A stretch of DNA of 64,000 nucleotides, from NCBI RefSeq assembly GCF_042453785.1, contig NC_091670.1, forward strand, positions 35,909,501 to 35,973,500, given 5' to 3'. Position numbers and translations under genes: made by a program. Source of the stretch: Malus domestica (taxonomy: Eukaryota > Streptophyta > Magnoliopsida > Rosales > Rosaceae). Below, one piece after another: positions 63,928 through 64,000 of this stretch. Under the pieces are notes generated by a model. It was not told the origin of the DNA, did not search any database, and was given only the letters and a program-made list of their open reading frames with translations. Numbering within the stretch: position 1 is the stretch's first letter; every line of letters starts with the position of its first letter.

Positions 63928-64000
63928 CTGGCACAAATGACAATTGCGTTATGATTGGTAATGAAATTCTTTTTCATATAAAACAATCCTAGACAAATTT

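Overview
The window looks like nuclear DNA of a flowering plant, most likely a woody Rosaceae (Malus/Pyrus/Prunus-like). It has AT-rich intergenic DNA, GT-AG introns, plant gene families and dense LTR retrotransposons. It also carries several repeat families that I recall from Rosaceae genomes, such as an RTE-type LINE with a (TTG)n tail and a short family beginning AGGAAAACTAATGAAAA. The family assignment rests on memory, not on a search.

The core (4.4-44.3 kb) is a tandem array of five berberine-bridge-enzyme-like (BBE-like) FAD oxidoreductase genes, all on the + strand. Gene 1 (4434-6020) is intact and intronless. Gene 2 (20953-23083) has one intron. Gene 3 (25802-32706) and gene 4 (34450-41338) are each split by a complete Ty1/copia retrotransposon. 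Gene 5 (42680-44284) is intact. In both split genes, removing the element plus one copy of its 5-bp target duplication leaves an uninterrupted reading frame, so the insertions are the only visible lesions. The two elements differ from each other, both lie antisense to their host gene, both have LTR pairs that differ at one site, and each carries one in-frame nonsense codon in its polyprotein.

The left part (0.3-20.9 kb) has no convincing host gene except BBE-like gene 1. The region upstream of gene 1 (about 345-4121) is duplicated downstream of it (about 6611-13444). Comparing the copies shows empty sites for three insertions: a small MITE-like repeat, a 1.4-kb solo LTR and a SINE. Other elements here are a 0.9-kb internally deleted copia/TRIM-like element, a candidate 2.3-kb LTR, a 1.6-kb non-autonomous LTR element and several MITEs.

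The right part starts with a 5'-truncated PP2C pseudogene (45.0-45.7 kb). A decayed Ty3/gypsy (Athila/Tat-like) derivative follows (46.6-53.3 kb), with an extra antisense coiled-coil ORF, and ends in an RTE LINE fragment. Next comes an eight-exon minus-strand gene for a 1409-residue coiled-coil protein, probably EMB1611/MEE22 (54.9-61.8 kb). The last two exons of a fatty acid 2-hydroxylase gene lie at the right edge (63.5-63.9 kb, minus strand).

BBE-like proteins are secreted flavoenzymes with a bicovalently bound FAD. The five paralogues keep both attachment residues but differ at the oxygen-gatekeeper position and at a conserved active-site tyrosine. The array may therefore mix dehydrogenase-like and oxidase-like members. 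No other pathway enzymes are clustered with them, so I do not call a biosynthetic gene cluster.
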